Source: Hyphomicrobiales bacterium
GTDB taxonomy: Bacteria > Pseudomonadota > Alphaproteobacteria > Rhizobiales > Beijerinckiaceae
NCBI GenBank assembly: GCA_019247605.1
Contig: JAFBAS010000006.1
Coordinates: 31,855-95,854, forward strand
Length of the DNA: 64,000 bases
Direction of reading: 5' to 3'
Shown here in pieces: positions 63,981 to 64,000 of this stretch. The notes beneath the pieces are model-generated. The model made no database searches. It saw only the letters and a program-made list of their open reading frames with translations, and was not told the origin of the DNA. Position 1 is the first letter of the stretch, and every line of letters starts with the position of its first letter. The position numbers were made by a program, and so were the translations under genes.

Positions 63981-64000
63981 GGCGGGGCTCTTCGGCGATC

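Overview
The window looks like chromosome from an alphaproteobacterium of the order Hyphomicrobiales (Rhizobiales). The evidence is a GC-rich sequence, a PhyR general-stress regulator with a perfect EcfG-type promoter, ribosomal protein L21 carrying a C-terminal helix-hairpin-helix extension, a serC-serA pair with a structured leader, and a coaD / cyclophilins / queA / tgt block. The right edge holds dnaN and recF on one strand, so dnaA and possibly the replication origin should lie just beyond base 64000. I see no phage, insertion sequence, CRISPR array or rRNA, and one tRNA.

Layout. 1-11.8 kb is mostly transport: the end of a peptide-type ABC importer, an oxalate/formate-type MFS carrier, a complete branched-chain-amino-acid-type (Liv) importer closed by a strong terminator, tRNA-Leu(CAG), an SsuBC-like ATPase/permease pair with no binding protein, and a NIPSNAP protein. 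11.8-15.3 kb has rplU-rpmA with terminator, an acetyltransferase and a fosmidomycin-resistance-type MFS pump. 15.4-20.1 kb is a trehalose operon, otsB - GH15 hydrolase - otsA, behind a stress-type promoter, followed by a secreted TPR protein. 20.4-23.3 kb is regulatory: an ECF sigma factor, its membrane anti-sigma, an OmpR-type regulator and a lone cyclic-nucleotide-binding protein. 23.3-33.4 kb is core metabolism: xthA, serC-serA, murA, leuD, cysS, with a YeiH-type membrane protein and a Gfo/Idh oxidoreductase.

33.4-40.4 kb is accessory: a small secreted Cys protein, phyR, a hexapeptide acetyltransferase, and an SDR / TauE-type exporter / Asp-Glu racemase-family set divergent from a MetE-like protein, a NIPSNAP protein and an ABM-domain protein. 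40.5-45.6 kb has polA and an ABC-F ATPase. 45.7-51.5 kb is a nucleoside-type BMP importer with two different tandem binding proteins. 51.6-64 kb returns to core genes (pccA, coaD, two cyclophilins, queA, tgt, recF, dnaN) with a few unknowns.

The observations I rate highest are: (i) a queuosine tRNA-guanine transglycosylase in which all four zinc ligands are replaced; (ii) a DNA polymerase I whose proofreading site has lost three of its conserved active-site residues; (iii) exact EcfG-type promoters before both the trehalose operon and phyR, joining the stress regulator to trehalose metabolism, with a GH15 hydrolase inside the trehalose-synthesis operon; (iv) the uncharacterised catabolic-looking cluster around 36-40.4 kb. 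All calls come from reading the sequence; no database search was run.
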